Shown piece by piece: positions 23,609-36,049 of a stretch of DNA of 64,000 nucleotides. Both the position numbers and the translations under genes were made by a program. This DNA is from Pisolithus tinctorius (taxonomy: Eukaryota > Basidiomycota > Agaricomycetes > Boletales > Pisolithaceae), in contig JANFAH010000035.1 in assembly GCA_024663395.1 (NCBI GenBank), positions 558,001 through 622,000 on the forward strand. Direction: 5' to 3'. How positions within the stretch are numbered: position 1 is the first letter of the stretch; every line of letters starts with the position of its first letter. Below the pieces are notes generated by a model. That model did not search any database. It saw only the letters and a list, made by a program, of their open reading frames with translations, and was not told the DNA's origin.

Positions 23609-24571
23609 TGATGTAACAACTGGGTGTATATTCCGTGTACTAAGGTTTGTGCGTTTGAATTGACGTTGCGAGTGAGGGAAAGACGAAGCTGAGGGAATGC
23701 TGTGGGCACGCTCGTGAGCGCCAACTAGCACAGCAGACACGTGGCAGCGCCCACCACTTGATACGCATGTATGTATGTACTGTGAGCATCATGCAGACTT
23801 GAATCGTAGAACAGGAACTGACCTGACGATGCAGCACCGAATTTGTGCGGTCAGCATCGCTACTTCGTGCCTGCTTGCTGAGAAGCATCACATAGTGGGT
23901 AGTGCGCGGGATCACGACCTTGTTGCGCTACGCCAGTGAGTCTGAAGACATCACCATTCCCAACGGAGCAGCCATCTTTCTACGTCCGAATATTCGCAGC
24001 CTTCACCTACTGCCTCTGCGTTCCACGGCCGGTGATAGGAAGACTATTGCTCTGCCAACCCTTAACCCCTGCTTGCGGGAACCTTTGGTAGTCCCCTCCC
24101 GCCAGTTATCTGTCGTGCTTACCCGCGATGTCTCCACGGTTCCGATTGTTTTCTTCGGTTGCCAATGCTGCTCTCTCCCCAGTTCCTCGTTCAAGATACT
24201 TGCCTTCCTACTCTACATCTTCACGCATCGTGAAACTGTCTCAATCATCCTCTGAGCTTAGCCGAGGTACCTTCTGCTCCTTTGTATCAACCTCGGCATA
24301 ACAAGAAATGCGATTTTTAACAGTCACATGAACTGTCCATGCGACAGGCATTCACCACATCTGTGCTCGGCATCCACTCAGTCCATGCTACGCCGTAATG
24401 AATAAACCCAACTACAGATAGCAGTATTGTTGTTGTGGTATGAACGGGATTTGCTGCTGTAAAATCTCAGTCCGCAAATATCAACTGCTGTTGTTCTACG
24501 ATTTTGGTAATGAGTGTCATTTGGCCTTCTTGGGGTGTCTTGCTATCTGATTGCGTTCTCTTCCACCGACG
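23609..24571. promoter_or_regulatory. Divergent intergenic region between NACHT-WD40 gene A and kinase pseudogene
   Basis: This 963-bp stretch separates the two divergent starts and is largely conserved at 51854-53097 in unit B, including a block around TTCTACGTCCGAATA and CCACGGCCGGTGAT. Unit B carries about 270 bp more in its middle. No further gene is recognised; it presumably holds both promoters. Confidence 0.4.
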
Positions 24572-25823
24572 ATGTCAGCAGACGCGGTACGATCGGCGAC
24601 AAGATCATTCTCGCCATGTATCACTTCCTATTGACTCCATACCCTTCTACCCCCAGCGCTCCTCTCCTCATGGGTCGGTGGACAGACAGGCGTACAGTCA
24701 GCCGAGGATGGCTGGTTGCTTCTCAAACCAGCCCTCCCTCCCTAGCGAACTGGACATTTTATTAGCTCGTTCGTGATGGCGTATCGCCAGACATTGACGT
24801 CGCAACCATGGCTGCGTCATGATTGAAATCGTTACTGCCTCGGACCTTGAAGTTCCTAGGAGTGCCGTCGCCTGGAAACCACCTCATATACTGCTTATCG
24901 GAACTGATGCCGACACTAGCCAACGGAACAACGACCACGATCGTCCTCGACAATCTCGCATACGGATTGCATGCGATGTCATGATGACGCCCGATAACAT
25001 CCAATGAAGCCTACCTCCACATTCCTCGTTCGTTCCGCTCACGCGCCTGCTCCAGGCACTCGACTATCTCCGGGTGGCTCTTGCCGAAGCAGAAGTACGC
25101 GTCATAGGCGGGAGCGTCCTTATCATACATGAAGGTAACTGGGTACGTGCAGAAACGGCTGCATGGACACCAGAAGGCGTCTCTGTATTGAACGGCAAGC
25201 CTACCGCTTCTGATGAATTTGGCTTGGGTTGGAAGGCGGAAGTGCCCTTGTACGAAGAGGATGGAGATGAGGATAAGATCACCGTCGAACTAGACGAACA
25301 TGGCCCTCTGGACAGCGTTGTCACAGCGAGTCTCGTCGTCGAGCGCTTTGAGGAAAACAATGAAGACAAGGCTGAGGAGGATGACTCTCCCCTGTTCGCA
25401 CTCTCCTTGATAGACTTTGCACATACACGACTCGCGCCTGGATAGGGACCTGACACGAGCATTCTGCTTGGTATGGCCACGCTCATCCAACTCATTCGCG
25501 AGCGGCGGGGTGTTGTTCAGGCATTGGATGGTGAAGGTGTAGATGTAAGGGAAGCCTGCTGTCGCACGTAAGTGCAATACGCCATTGCCATGGTACAATT
25601 GCATCCAGCGGATGCGGTGTTGACCCATACCTTACACTTCGTGGAAGGATACTCTCCAAAGAATCTTAGCCATCGTACGGCGATGGATGTCATACTCAGA
25701 CTATTACACCGAATCACTAGAAGCTCGAAATATACAACAGGTCAGTATGAAACTGTCCTTAGTGGCCAGTCCTGGCACGATCGTCTGCCGTATTATGAGC
25801 TAGTAAGTGGAACAAAAAAATAA
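24572..25823 (+). pseudogene. Inositol-polyphosphate-kinase-like pseudogene, copy A
   Basis: IPK-family kinases phosphorylate inositol phosphates. Family motifs are spread over several frames: VGGQTGVQSAEDGWLLLKPA (about 24675-24735, the family start near QVGGH...G), ELDILL, TIVLDNLAYG (about 24935), GGSVLIIHEG (25110-25140) and LIDFAHTRLAPG (25408-25442), which keeps the catalytic Asp of the DFAHT motif. Breaks: a stop shortly after the start, frame changes around 24735-25060, and TAG at 25443-25445, where unit B has CAG. After the TAG, LLGMATLIQLIRE resembles the family end. The ATG at 24572 is shared with copy B. It is convergent with the RhoGEF remnant. Confidence 0.7.
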
Positions 25824-25849
25824 ATACGGAGACAAGTCTGTCCAGAAAG

Positions 25850-27920
25850 CGCCCACATAAGATGATAGTCTGATCCATGGCAGGTTCGTATGTCCCCTGA
25901 AACCCCAATATTATCCAGTCTGAGCAGATCAACTACCAGTGAGCCTGATGCTCCCATTGCTAACATCCGCACGCGCTCGGCGTGTCCACGCACCTGGAAT
26001 GTGTCCCATCCCCCACACCAACAATGGCAGGTCCGAACCCACCTCGAATCACCGACAACCACCACGATACCCTCCCTTGCCTTCGCAACCGCCTGTGCGA
26101 TTGCTTCTGTCCATGCATGTGCTTCGTTAACATTCGAAGCACGTAGTGCTAGGGTCTCTATGCACCGCGGATAGGCACGGCGGATGTGAGCATCCTTAGA
26201 GCGTGTGGTTGCGTGAGGGATGGATTTCGAGTTCGTGAACGAGGAGCAGCTAGGAGCCATGTCAGGCTGATACGGAACGGGATGGTTATGAAATGGTGGA
26301 CTTGCCATGCTGTAAAACCCTCCACAGCCACTCTCGTTGAGAAGTAAGGGAATATCGTTCCATAGTACGCGTAGCATACGCTCGCATTTTGTTTTCATCG
26401 GTGTGCCTTCTTTGAGGAGTTTTCGGGGAGCAAGATGGTGAATCGGAAGCGGAAGCTCAAGACGACTGAAAAGGGAAAAATTCAGGGGAGACGTCAGCGA
26501 TATCTCACGTCATCTATGATGGAGCTAAAAGGAATGAGAAAACACGATACTTATTGCTCCTTGCCTATTCTCAGCTGGTTGCTCACCTCATTAACTCCCG
26601 CCCGGCTCTCCCGATCTCGTATCGTCTCATTCACCTCTTCCAATATATGCTCCGCGTACGCCAGCCTGTTCCCTATTGACACCCGTTCCGCATGTGCTGT
26701 GGGAAGAGACGATGTCAATTGCAGTGCCGAAGACAGGTCGGGCGTTCATCAGTAAACTCAGCCAAATTACAGCATGCACATTAGACAGTTTTTGAATTCT
26801 TTGCGAGCTCGGCAAGCGCTGGCGAATATTAAGCGCTTGAAAACCCAGGTTTTTGAACGCTTAGCTTTACTGATGTTGGTGCAGGTGGGTCGGAATATTG
26901 CAGAACTTGTCAGATGAGCAGATCATACCGAGTTAGACACTGCACTATGAATCAGCCATCGTCAGCAAATCGTTTGTCCACGGGAAGGCAAATAGACGTA
27001 CTTGGTACCAGAAGGTAACTAGATGAGTCGAGATTCCTGGCTGAGGGTCCTCCCAGAGGTACTAGGAACGACTAGCGGTTAGGGACAGGCAGACTAGCAA
27101 GAAACAAATGACCGTACCTGTAGTTGAGCGGACAACTCTCGGTTGGTATTCCTGAGCGATTGCAACCCTTTCCCAGCATTGGCTTGATCGATGCAGGAGC
27201 TTCTTGTGATCACATAGTCAATGCGCGCGCCCTGTCATCTTGCAGCACCACGAACCAGATACACTCGCATTGACGCGTGCGTGTTTCTAACAGGTTTCCT
27301 ACCCGGTCTACGTAAAGTCTGAATTCACGCTGTCGCTCTTCCAGGGTAGACAGGAGTGCCTAGAAGATGTGGGGTGAGCTGGGAGCTAGTCATATTTAAA
27401 AGAACGCACCGTGTTCGTAAGAAGGATATCTTCGATATCGGGAAACATGACCGAAGTCAAATCTTCTCCAAGCGCATCCATCAGACTCGAGTAGAAGAGC
27501 TTTCAATGTCAAAGATAGAATCTACTGCACAATAAGTCGCCGATCTTTTACGTAGTCCACCTCCGTCAAGATGAGCTTGAGTGTCGCGTCCTGTCGTTTC
27601 CTTTCTGCTGCTAATATCTCTTGGAACGCAGTCCAACCAGGCAAACTCCTCTCGCATGTTGTCGAGGGGTGTGGCTCTCCACGGACTGAATTGGAATGGA
27701 ATCTCGCACTGGAGAGCGAACAACGTGAAGCCTTCCGATGGCTCCAAGGACGACAGGGACAGTCAGAGAGTCGGCGGAATCGCAGCTCCCGGAGCTCTCT
27801 GAGGACGACACGGAGTCTGACCCGCTCCAAAGGGTCTCGCTGCGGGCTTGCATCCGCAGACAGTCCACCGGTCCACGTTCATGCAGGGTGGGGTCTTTTA
27901 CGACGCGATCGTACACTAAC
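25850..27920 (-). pseudogene. RhoGEF (DH) - PH pseudogene, copy A
   Basis: On the minus strand a Ser-rich lead (SGSDSVSSSESSGS, about 27800) is followed by LAAERKRQDATLKLI and LTEVDYVKD (about 27620-27530), the beginning of a DH domain. FPDIEDILLTNT comes next, then a GTGCGT...TAG intron and LEERQREFRLYVD (about 27450-27310). EEVNETIRDRESRA (about 26620) is the last DH helix. The PH C-terminal helix AYPRCIETLALRASNVNEAHAW lies at about 26180-26110. Frame changes (near 27620) and stops such as the one after DRRLIVQ (27522) show decay, although some breaks could be unrecognised introns. It is on the same strand as gene A, with the kinase remnant between them. Confidence 0.65.
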
Positions 27921-27949
27921 CAAGTACCCTACAGTACTTAGTCCAGCAC

Positions 27950-29275
27950 CCGTGGCAACTTCGAGGCACGACCAACGGGTCGTCTCTCCTACGACCTCCA
28001 TCCACAGCGAAGGCCTCCACGGACTCGCGCAGGCAGTCCGCCGTCGAGGATGTCTCCGTTCCCTACGCATATGCATACCAAACCCGACCTCGATACCTGA
28101 ATCCAACCAACCAAACCACCTTCGACACGCCAGGTTCTGACCCAGACTCCACGCATTCGCGTTGTTGCGGACACCAATCTCAAGGATTATGGGAGCCAGG
28201 ATATGATCAGCAGCGTTGATGGAAGTATTGCATGCCTCGCCAGGTATGTCACACTTTATTCGTGCTTCGTCTTTTGCTTCCCTATAAACCACTTTCCCCA
28301 CCACTTCCGACGAGCCCCCGTCGACACACAGAAGGAATACCTCAAGTCCTGGAGTTACTACAGCAGGACCTCTCGATGACACCCTACCCATCACAGAAGC
28401 AAGACCCCATCACCACAGCCTTCCAAACCGACTACGGCGGGATTAGACGAGATAACGATCCCGCTTGTACACAGAAGCAACATTCTAACACCCGAACCTG
28501 ACTGCGACAGGACTACACGAGACAGATTCCCTATCATACCGGCAGCTACGCATATACCCATCCCGATACATCTTCACCGTCTTTCCCACTGCAACAGCTT
28601 CTTCGAGCCTCGTCCTACGACACCGAGGATGACGAACAACAGGAACTTGAAGTGGCTGACACCACGATTCCATCGCAGACTCAGACTCGGAATCAACCAC
28701 TTCTAAGTCATGTAATAGCACAAATGTGAACTCGAACTCAATACCAACGCGGCACCTCGAACGAGAGCATGTGAAAACCGTATACTCACCTATGCGGCGT
28801 GGCACGAAGTGGAGTATCGACGGGAATCGGGAGGCCGCAGGCGAGGGGAATAGGGAAGAAGACGGTGAGTAATGTAGAGCTGCTACTGCATCTATGACAT
28901 ATATTTCAAGCACCACGACGTAACCCCAAAGATGACAACGACAGCTAAGGCTGGAGCGGGCGGAGGTAAGACAATCAGAGCCCCCTATCTTACCCGATTG
29001 CGCGAAGTGCGTAGACGGCTTGGGATCGCAAAAAGTCAGGGTACCGTCGTGTGGAGCGGTTATGGGTCCAGCTCGGGAGGAGTGGGACTACGTTGGTATG
29101 TGGCCGTCATCGAGATCTGTATCTGCTTGAACTCGTCCTCGAATTCGTGCATTCCTGGTTCTGGTTTCAGCGGTGGTGGCTTGGTTTAGGTGAGAAGGAT
29201 AAAGGCAAGAAGAGAGCGGACAGCAAACTTGGAAAGCCGGTGTTGCTCAAGTTGGACCATGGAGAATCATAGTTC
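27950..29275 (+). other. Unrecognised, probably decayed coding-like segment
   Basis: Short plus-strand stretches look protein-like: a Ser/Thr/Tyr-rich part (SVPYAYAYQTRPRYLNPTNQ, about 28050-28110), an acidic part (SSYDTEDDEQQELEVAD, about 28610-28660), LREVRRRLGIAKSQGTVVW (about 28995-29055), and an aromatic, possibly membrane, segment (LLELVLEFVHSWFWFQRWWL, about 29120-29180). They lie in different frames separated by stops, with no clear splice sites. I do not recognise the family, and some parts read plausibly on the minus strand too. Confidence 0.3.
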
Positions 29276-30261
29276 CGCTGTCAGCAGGAGTCTGCTTTGG
29301 CGAGATCGGCGCCCTCTTTTGATAGTTACTGAGGAAACTAAAAAACTATGCAGACAAAAGGCATACCTGATTAGCTGAGAAAATCTGTCCTGTAGCTGCT
29401 AGATGACAGATGTAATTCAGATCTTAGGGTTGCTTGAGCATTGATCAAACAAAGGCATACAATAAACAGACCCTGCTTTGTGTTGATGTTGTTGGAGATG
29501 TGCATTTCCTTTGGTGTGATGTTTACCCACATACATAAGTGCTTGGAGTGCCTCAGATTGTCCTACTGTTACTGGGAGGAGAGGAATAGGGTTGAAAACT
29601 TTAGTCTTTGGTTGTTGCTATTTTCTGTGATAGATGGGCATTGTTCTGTGAACTATATATGTGGCCAGTGCCACAGGGAGTAAACAACAAGTGCACTGGG
29701 GAATGTTGAGGTATATATAATGGGAGACTATGGGGGAAGTGCATGGTAGCACTTTCTGATCCCAAACAACAGCAGAATCCTGCTGGGGCATGAGCTGCAA
29801 AACCTGAATGGTAGGAGGTGGCCAACAACTCATAGCAAATGCCATAGCCTGGGGATTAGGAGGATGTGAACTTACTGGCATGTTTAACTGCAGACTGGGG
29901 GTAGGACATAATGCAGGGAGGAGTTGTGAAGGGTAGGGTCTGCTTGCATGTAAAGAGCAAGAAGTTGTGCATGCCTTCTGAGGTAACATCAGCAACTTGA
30001 CAAATTTTCTGAAGGTCTGATTTCCTTCTGACATGCTGATGATCTGAGAAAATGAGGTTCAGAAGTTCAGATTTCTCTTCCACTATTCTTATGACCTGAG
30101 AAAAATCTGATATCAGAAATTTGCAGATTTTTTCTGACCATCAGACCAACATTCAGAATGTCAGAAATAAAATCTGAACTTTAGAATTTTAGATATCTGG
30201 TTCATCAGAGCATCAGGATGTCAGATGTGAAAATCAGAGCTTTAGAAACAAAATCAGGATT
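29276..30261. repeat. No gene seen; CAGA/TCTGA-rich low-complexity tract
   Basis: No supportable gene. From about 30000 to 30290 the words TCAGA and TCTGA recur at short irregular intervals in an A-rich background, on both strands, looking like a degenerate short repeat next to the tyrosine-recombinase 3' end. Confidence 0.5.
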
Positions 30262-31126
30262 TCAGAAAGTTACTGATGAAATCAGGAACAAATTGTTGGC
30301 CCAATGACCCTTGCTCTTCATGACCTCAAAAGGGATGTTTTTGAATAGGTATTCTAGAGTTGAACTGATGCAGATGCCATGCCCCTTGGGGGCTGGAAAG
30401 CCAGCATTCTTGAGGGCTGAGTCTATCATTTTGAGGAACTTCTGCTTGGTCAAAGGCCAGTGACTGCCTTGGGAGCAATATGCAAAAAGATGTTTTGTGC
30501 AGGGGAGGATCATTGGCCTTGAGATGCTTTTCCAGTGCTTCCTATTCTTTTTTGCCCAACAAATGTCTTTGTGCTGCTGAGCCATTTTGGTTCACAGGAT
30601 GTGGAGTTTTGTTACCTCAAGACCCTGGCAAGTGGACACTGACACTCTGATGAGCCACATGAGTTGCTGGGTTGAATGCATTGAGGTTCACCATGGTAAA
30701 TTCTCCTGTGTGAGCAGTGGTGAAGATGGTCATGAGGCAAGTGAAGATGGCTACATTGAGGGGGTTGCTAAGGTTGAATTGGGAACCAATTTTGGTGATG
30801 GTGTCAACTGTGTAGGGCTTGTGAGGTGGGCACTTCAGAGAAGGGGGGGGATAAAGCCTTGGATGGTTTGAGTAGGGCATTAGTTTCTGCTTAATTCTTT
30901 GACCAGGCAATACCATGGAAGATGCTCCATGCACAAACCCCACAGAAGTAGTTTACAATAGTGGTATTGGCAGAGATGTTGGACATGCTTGATATGGACA
31001 GGGAAACAAGTTCAGAAGAGGCAGAGGCTCATTGAGTTTCTGTTTCTGGGACTCCTTTTGCATTGCAGAAGGTGTGGAAGGTGAGGAGGCCAGAGCCATA
31101 AGTTTCTCTTGTTGAGATGGCATATA
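30262..31126 (-). pseudogene. Tyrosine recombinase-like pseudogene, C-terminal segment
   Basis: The frames encode a DNA breaking-rejoining enzyme of the sort often found in Agaricomycetes. The core N-terminal half reads STRETYGSGLLTFHTFC (joined across the copia insertion), VNYFCGVCAWSIFHGIAW, PYTVDTITKIGSQFNLSNPL and TGEFTMVNLNAFNP. The C-terminal half reads LFAYCSQGSHWPLTKQKFL, KGHGICISSTLEYL and VMKSKGHW. Decay: several in-frame stops, a frame change near 30590, and loss of an expected catalytic Arg (GHGIRIG-type motif reads GHGICIS; GRW reads GHW). The start lies beyond two nested retrotransposons (segments at 36336-36430 and 44534-44697). Confidence 0.75.
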
Positions 31127-31412
31127 TGTTGGAGTTTATCCCTTTTACCTTAGTTGTGATTCACCGAGCACAGCATTACGTAATCCAAAAGCGGACACTT
31201 AGCAGTTTATTTTTTCCTTACTGCACCTCAGCTTCAACCAACTTGAAGTCTGAGGTGGGACTCCTTCCATTCATTATATTGGAACACTTACTTACCTACC
31301 TACAGTATATTCCTCTCTATAGGTAGTTAATTGTTCAGCTTCAACCAACTTGAAGTCTGAGCATATTCCTCTCTATAGACTTGACAATCCTGCAGCTCGT
31401 CATCCTCCAAAA
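31127..31412 (+). repeat. 5' LTR of copia IV
   Basis: Begins TGTTGGAG and ends CTCCAAAA (imperfect inverted ends). Internally, a 26-bp word starting CAGCTTCAACCAACTTGAAG and the word TATTCCTCTCTATAG each occur twice; CTTCAACCAACTTGAAG is itself an interrupted palindrome. Confidence 0.95.
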
Positions 31413-31425
31413 GGTTATGAGCCCC
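31413..31425 (+). other. Primer-binding site, half-tRNA type (GGTTATGAGCCCC)
   Basis: Directly after the 5' LTR. GGTTATGAGCCC is complementary to the initiator tRNA-Met anticodon stem-loop (GGGCTCATAACC), as known for Drosophila copia and Ty5, where a cleaved half-tRNA primes reverse transcription. The same site follows the LTR of the unrelated-LTR copia at 59848. Confidence 0.75.
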
Positions 31426-31485
31426 ACTTGCAAGTTCTAATCCTAGGAAAATTGAACACATCAAGTCTGGTACAAAGTGTCTACT

Positions 31486-34400
31486 ATGTCTGGTCCATCA
31501 GCATCCACTTCTGGTCCCTCAAAGGTTCCGGTCTCCACCTCAACAGTAACCTCTACTACACCTTTGGGTAAAGCTACTCAAGCCTCCAGTCGACTCTATG
31601 ACATACTGTCCCTTGAAGACAATGGTTCGAACTTCCAGACGTGGAAGTACCAAATTATGATGATCCTAGATGTCCGTGGACTCTGGGAGCTCGTAGAAGG
31701 AAAGTTGAAGGCACCTGATGCAGCAGCTGATCCAGTTGCATGCGCAGACTGGCACTACAAGGATAAAGAAGCAAGGGCTCAAATCATGCTTACTCTAAAG
31801 GATGACCCACTTAGTGGTGTTCTGCATGCCACAATGGCAGCAGAAGTCTGGAAAAAGCTATGCGAGCGCTATGAAGGCAAAGGGAAACAAACGATAGCCT
31901 ACCTTATCGGCGAACTATTTTGTGGTACCCTAGCAGATGATGTCTCGATGGAGACACAGCTTAATGCCATGTGGCAGAAGGCAACAATCCTAAAGTCTCT
32001 TGGACAGCCCCTCAAAGACTCTCTTGTTGCCATAGCCATGGTCATCTCCCTTCCAACCTCGTACTCAACCCTTCGCACTATACTCATGTCGTCTGATGAG
32101 AAACTAACTCTGGACTCTGTCATTTCCCAAGTCTTGATAGAAGAGAAGTCTTGCTGCACCTCTTCGGCACAAACTGCCCTCGTAACAAAGACACCTAACA
32201 CAAAGGGAAAGAGGAATGACAAGAAAAAGAAAAAGGCTTGTGGCTATTGCAAGAAGACGAACCATGTCGAAGATGACTGCTACAAGAAGAAGGCTGATGA
32301 GGCAGCCAAGTCCCCGTCACAGGCTGAAAAGGATAAGCCTAAGGAGGACAAACTTGTTGCTAAAGTCACGCACATCCCACCTGCTGAAGACAGCGCTCTA
32401 CGTCTCTTCATGGCCACTGACAATGGCGAGAATTTACACACGTGCTGGGTCATTGACTCTGGTGCCTCTGTGAATATGTGCTGTCAGCAGAAATGGTTCA
32501 CTTCGCTGAAGATGCTCTCACCCCCACAGCCTGTAATCGTTGGAAATGGAAGCACAATTCCTGCTACTGCCATCGGACAGATTGAACTTCGTATGGATCT
32601 CCCAAATGGGAAGACCAGTAGAATCCTACTACAGAAGGTCTATTTCGTTCCAGACCTCAGCGCAAACCTCCTCTCAGTGGCATACCTTGCCACTAGAAAT
32701 GTCCAGGTCACCTTCACAGGTGGAACATGCTCAATCACCAACGGTACAGACACTGTAGGAGTGGGTCATCGCCAAGGCTCACTCTACATCCTTGCAGCAA
32801 GAACTCACTTTCCGAGTCATGGAGCACTTGTCGTACAAGGACCATCTCCACTACTTGACCCTACTCTTACCTTCCCGGCACTCGCAGCTGCAGCACCAAA
32901 GTCTGTAGCCACACTTGACTTGTGGCATTGACGACTTGGGCATGCAAATATAAAATCTGTGCTTAAACTGGTTAAAGCGGGAATGGTTGAAGGCATGGAG
33001 CTTACTGGCACTGAGGACTCGAACTCAGTATGCCAACCTTGTCTCGAAGGGAAGCAACACTGTAAGGTGATACCCATCAAGTCAAACATTGAAAGCCCAA
33101 CAGTACTCTACCAGACGTACTCTGATGTATGTGGCCCCATGGAGACTACAGCCTGAACTGGACACTGCTACTTCATAACCTTCATTGATGCTCACTCACA
33201 CCACCTTGTGGTTAAACTAATAAAATCCAAGGACAAAGTCTTCCCCTCAGTGAAAGACTACCTCGCTCGAGCTGAAGTCGAGACTGGCGAAAAAGCAAAT
33301 TATTTTCGGAGTGACAGAGGTGGGGAGTATGGCTCAGATGAGTTCAAGGCCTACCTCAAGTCAAAAGGGGTCCACCATGAGAAGACGAATGCCTATACCC
33401 CACAGGAGAATGGCGTTGCCGAGCGGATGAACCGCACACTTGTTGAAAGTGCACGGGTGATGCTAAAAGACGCTGGACTGCCAAATAGATATTGGGGGGA
33501 TGCTATCCAGTATGTGGCCTACCTAATCAACCGATCACCAACCCATGCTATCTCCAAGGATGTCGCGCCATATGAAGCCTTTACAGGGATTAAGCCATCA
33601 CTGGCCCATATCTGAACCTTTGGCTGCACCGCACACGTACATATACCCGAGGAAAAAAGAAAGAAGCTAGATGCAAAGTCCTTAGAATGCATTCATCTGG
33701 GCTTTGCGGAGAACAAGAAAGCATACCTATGCTTACACCAGCCCACTGGTCGTGTCTTCAAATCCTGGGATGTAGTGTTTGATGAGGGAAGCACAGCAGT
33801 GGGCCTAGATCACGTCTGGATAGAAGAAGATCCTGCAACCGTGGTTAGTAAACCAGCGGACATAAGAGGGAATGCCCAAAAGGGCAATACGTCGCACCTG
33901 GATACCATCAGGGCTTTGGGCATGGAAGACCATGCTCACATGGAGTCTGATGATGGGGATCTCGAGTCTAGTGAGGGAGAGAGTGAAGACGTCGTCCATG
34001 AGGTCGAAATTGAGTCAAACAACACACCTGATCACTCAGGATCAATGGTAGATCATTCCCCACAGCACTTGGAGGGTAACATTCCAGGAAGCGGCCAGAG
34101 TCCTAAAAAAGCGCTTGAAATGGCCTCAAAACCATCAGTAAAGCGAGCTAGGACAACGCCGAAACCTACCATGCATAAAGCGACACCCCCGCAGCCCTAT
34201 CCAACTCCAATTCCGCCTCGAGAGACCCGCAGGTCCACCAGAACACGAAAAGTGCCACCTAGAGATGATGATTATTGTTTTTTCATCAATTCCTATGACA
34301 GGGCAACCTTACCTAGTCAATGGCTTGAGGCGCTGGAGGGTTCAGGTGCAGAGTGTGAGGGTGGTAGCCCCATTGACGAAGTCGCTCAAGAGCGAGAGCG

Positions 34401-36018
34401 TGCATGTGGCAACAGCGAGGCTGAGGTGGCTGGGACGAATGAGGAAGTGGCTTACAAAGCATACACAACACATGACAATGAACCTTGCTCGTTCAACGAT
34501 GCAATGCGATGCACCGATGCAGATCAGTGGTACGCTGCGATGATTGACAAATTACAGACCTTTAAGTCCATTGGACTGTATGAGGAAGTTGCCCTGCCTC
34601 CTGGCCGTAAACTGATTGACTCGAAATGGGTCTACAAGATCAAGCGAGGGCCAACCAGTGAAATTGAGAGGTACAAGGCTTGTTTGGTAGCCAAAGGCTT
34701 TACACAGGTACACGGGATCGACTACACTGAGATGTTTGCGCCTGTCACCAAGTTCGCAACCATCCACATACTCCTGGCGCTTGCTGCTAAGTATAATCTC
34801 GAAATTCATCAGATGGATGTTAAATCCGCATTCCTAAATGGACTATTAGATGAAGAAATATACCTTCGCCCCCCTCTGGGCTTTCCTCCTGACAGCAACA
34901 AAGTCTGGTGGCTGCTACAAGCACTCTATGGCCTTAAACAGGCCCCCAAGTCATGGTACTCTCGTCTTCAGACTGTTTTTGAATCCCTGGGCTTCACTCG
35001 AAGCCAGGCCGACCATAGCCTCTTCTTCAAAGTCGAGAACGGCATACTAATTGTTGTTGCTGTCTACATAGATGACAAGCTAATACTCTCAAAGTGCTGC
35101 ACGACTATTGAGCATGTCAAGGCTCAGCTCTCACAGGAGTACGAGATGAAAGATCTGGGGGAGGCACGTTGGATTTTGGGAATGGAGATACTTCGTGACT
35201 GTGATAAAGGTATCATACAGCTCTCACAGAAGAGATATGTCAAGAATATTCTCGAATGCTTTGGAATGAGCAAGGGGCGAGCTGTCGCGACCCCCATCGA
35301 GCCTAACCTAAAGCTTGAAAAACTAGAAATTCCAGAGGCCGACACCAAGTCATACCAGGGCGCTCTCAGAGCCCTTATGTATGCAATGCTAGCAACGAGG
35401 CCTGACCTTGCCTTTACTGTAGGCATGTTGAGCCATCATGCTGCATGCCCTGGGCATGAACACACTACTGTGCTAAAGTGCATTTTTCACTATCTGCGAT
35501 GCACCCCCGATGTCCGTCTTACCTATAAGCGAGACTCAAATGCACATGTGATCAGGTATGTAGATGCAGATTGGGCAGCGGATATCAACAACTGCCGCTC
35601 TGTTACTGGCTATACTTTCATCCTTTCTGGTGGAGCTGTTAGCTGGTCATCGAAAAAGCAATCATCTGTTGCTCTCTCGAGTACAGAAGCTGAGTACATG
35701 GCCACATGCACTGCCATGAAGGAAGCTATCTGGATTCATACCCTAGTCCTCGAACTTGAGACTGTGTTGTCGCACGAACCCACTCCCCTCCTCATCGACA
35801 ATCAATCTGCTATCTCACTGGCTCGAAATGCAATGTTCCATGACCGCACAAAACATATTGTGATCCGTCATCACTTCATACGAGAGAAGGTGGATTCTGG
35901 AGAAGTAGTTGTCAACTATGTGTCTACCAATGACCAGGTGGCCGACATGCTGACTAAGGGTGTGTCTAGGGAGAAGCATGTTCGTTTCTCTGAAGCTATG
36001 GGTATTATTTTCTTTTAA
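31486..36018 (+). pseudogene. Gag-Pol polyprotein of copia IV (three TGA stops)
   Basis: One continuous frame from ATG 31486 to TAA 36018, interrupted only by TGA at 32929, 33154 and 33613. At least two sit where Arg is expected (LWH-stop-RLGHA, LAHI-stop-TFGC), consistent with CGA to TGA. Domains: Gag (LWELVEGKL), zinc knuckle CGYCKKTNHVEDDC, protease WVIDSGASVNMC, integrase zinc region and core (SDRGGEYGSDEF, PQENGVAERMNRTLVE), RT (WVYKIKRG, QMDVKSAFLNG, VYIDDKLILS) and RNase H (VDADWAADINNCRSVTGY, SSTEAEYMA, KHIVIRHHFIR). Order protease-integrase-RT-RNase H defines Ty1/copia. Apart from the three stops it looks complete. Confidence 0.9.
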
Positions 36019-36049
36019 TTCCTTCTTGACTATACTCGTTGAAGGGGCA

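Noticed and set aside
25064..25495. Minus-strand Ser-rich open frame opposite the kinase remnant (also at 53361-53969)
   Set aside because: Shadow of the acidic plus-strand kinase region, which carries the GGSVLI and DFAHT motifs.
31117..31326. 69-codon open frame MAYMLEFIPFTLVV (also at 36049)
   Set aside because: It lies inside the copia LTR, twice, and has no support as a gene.
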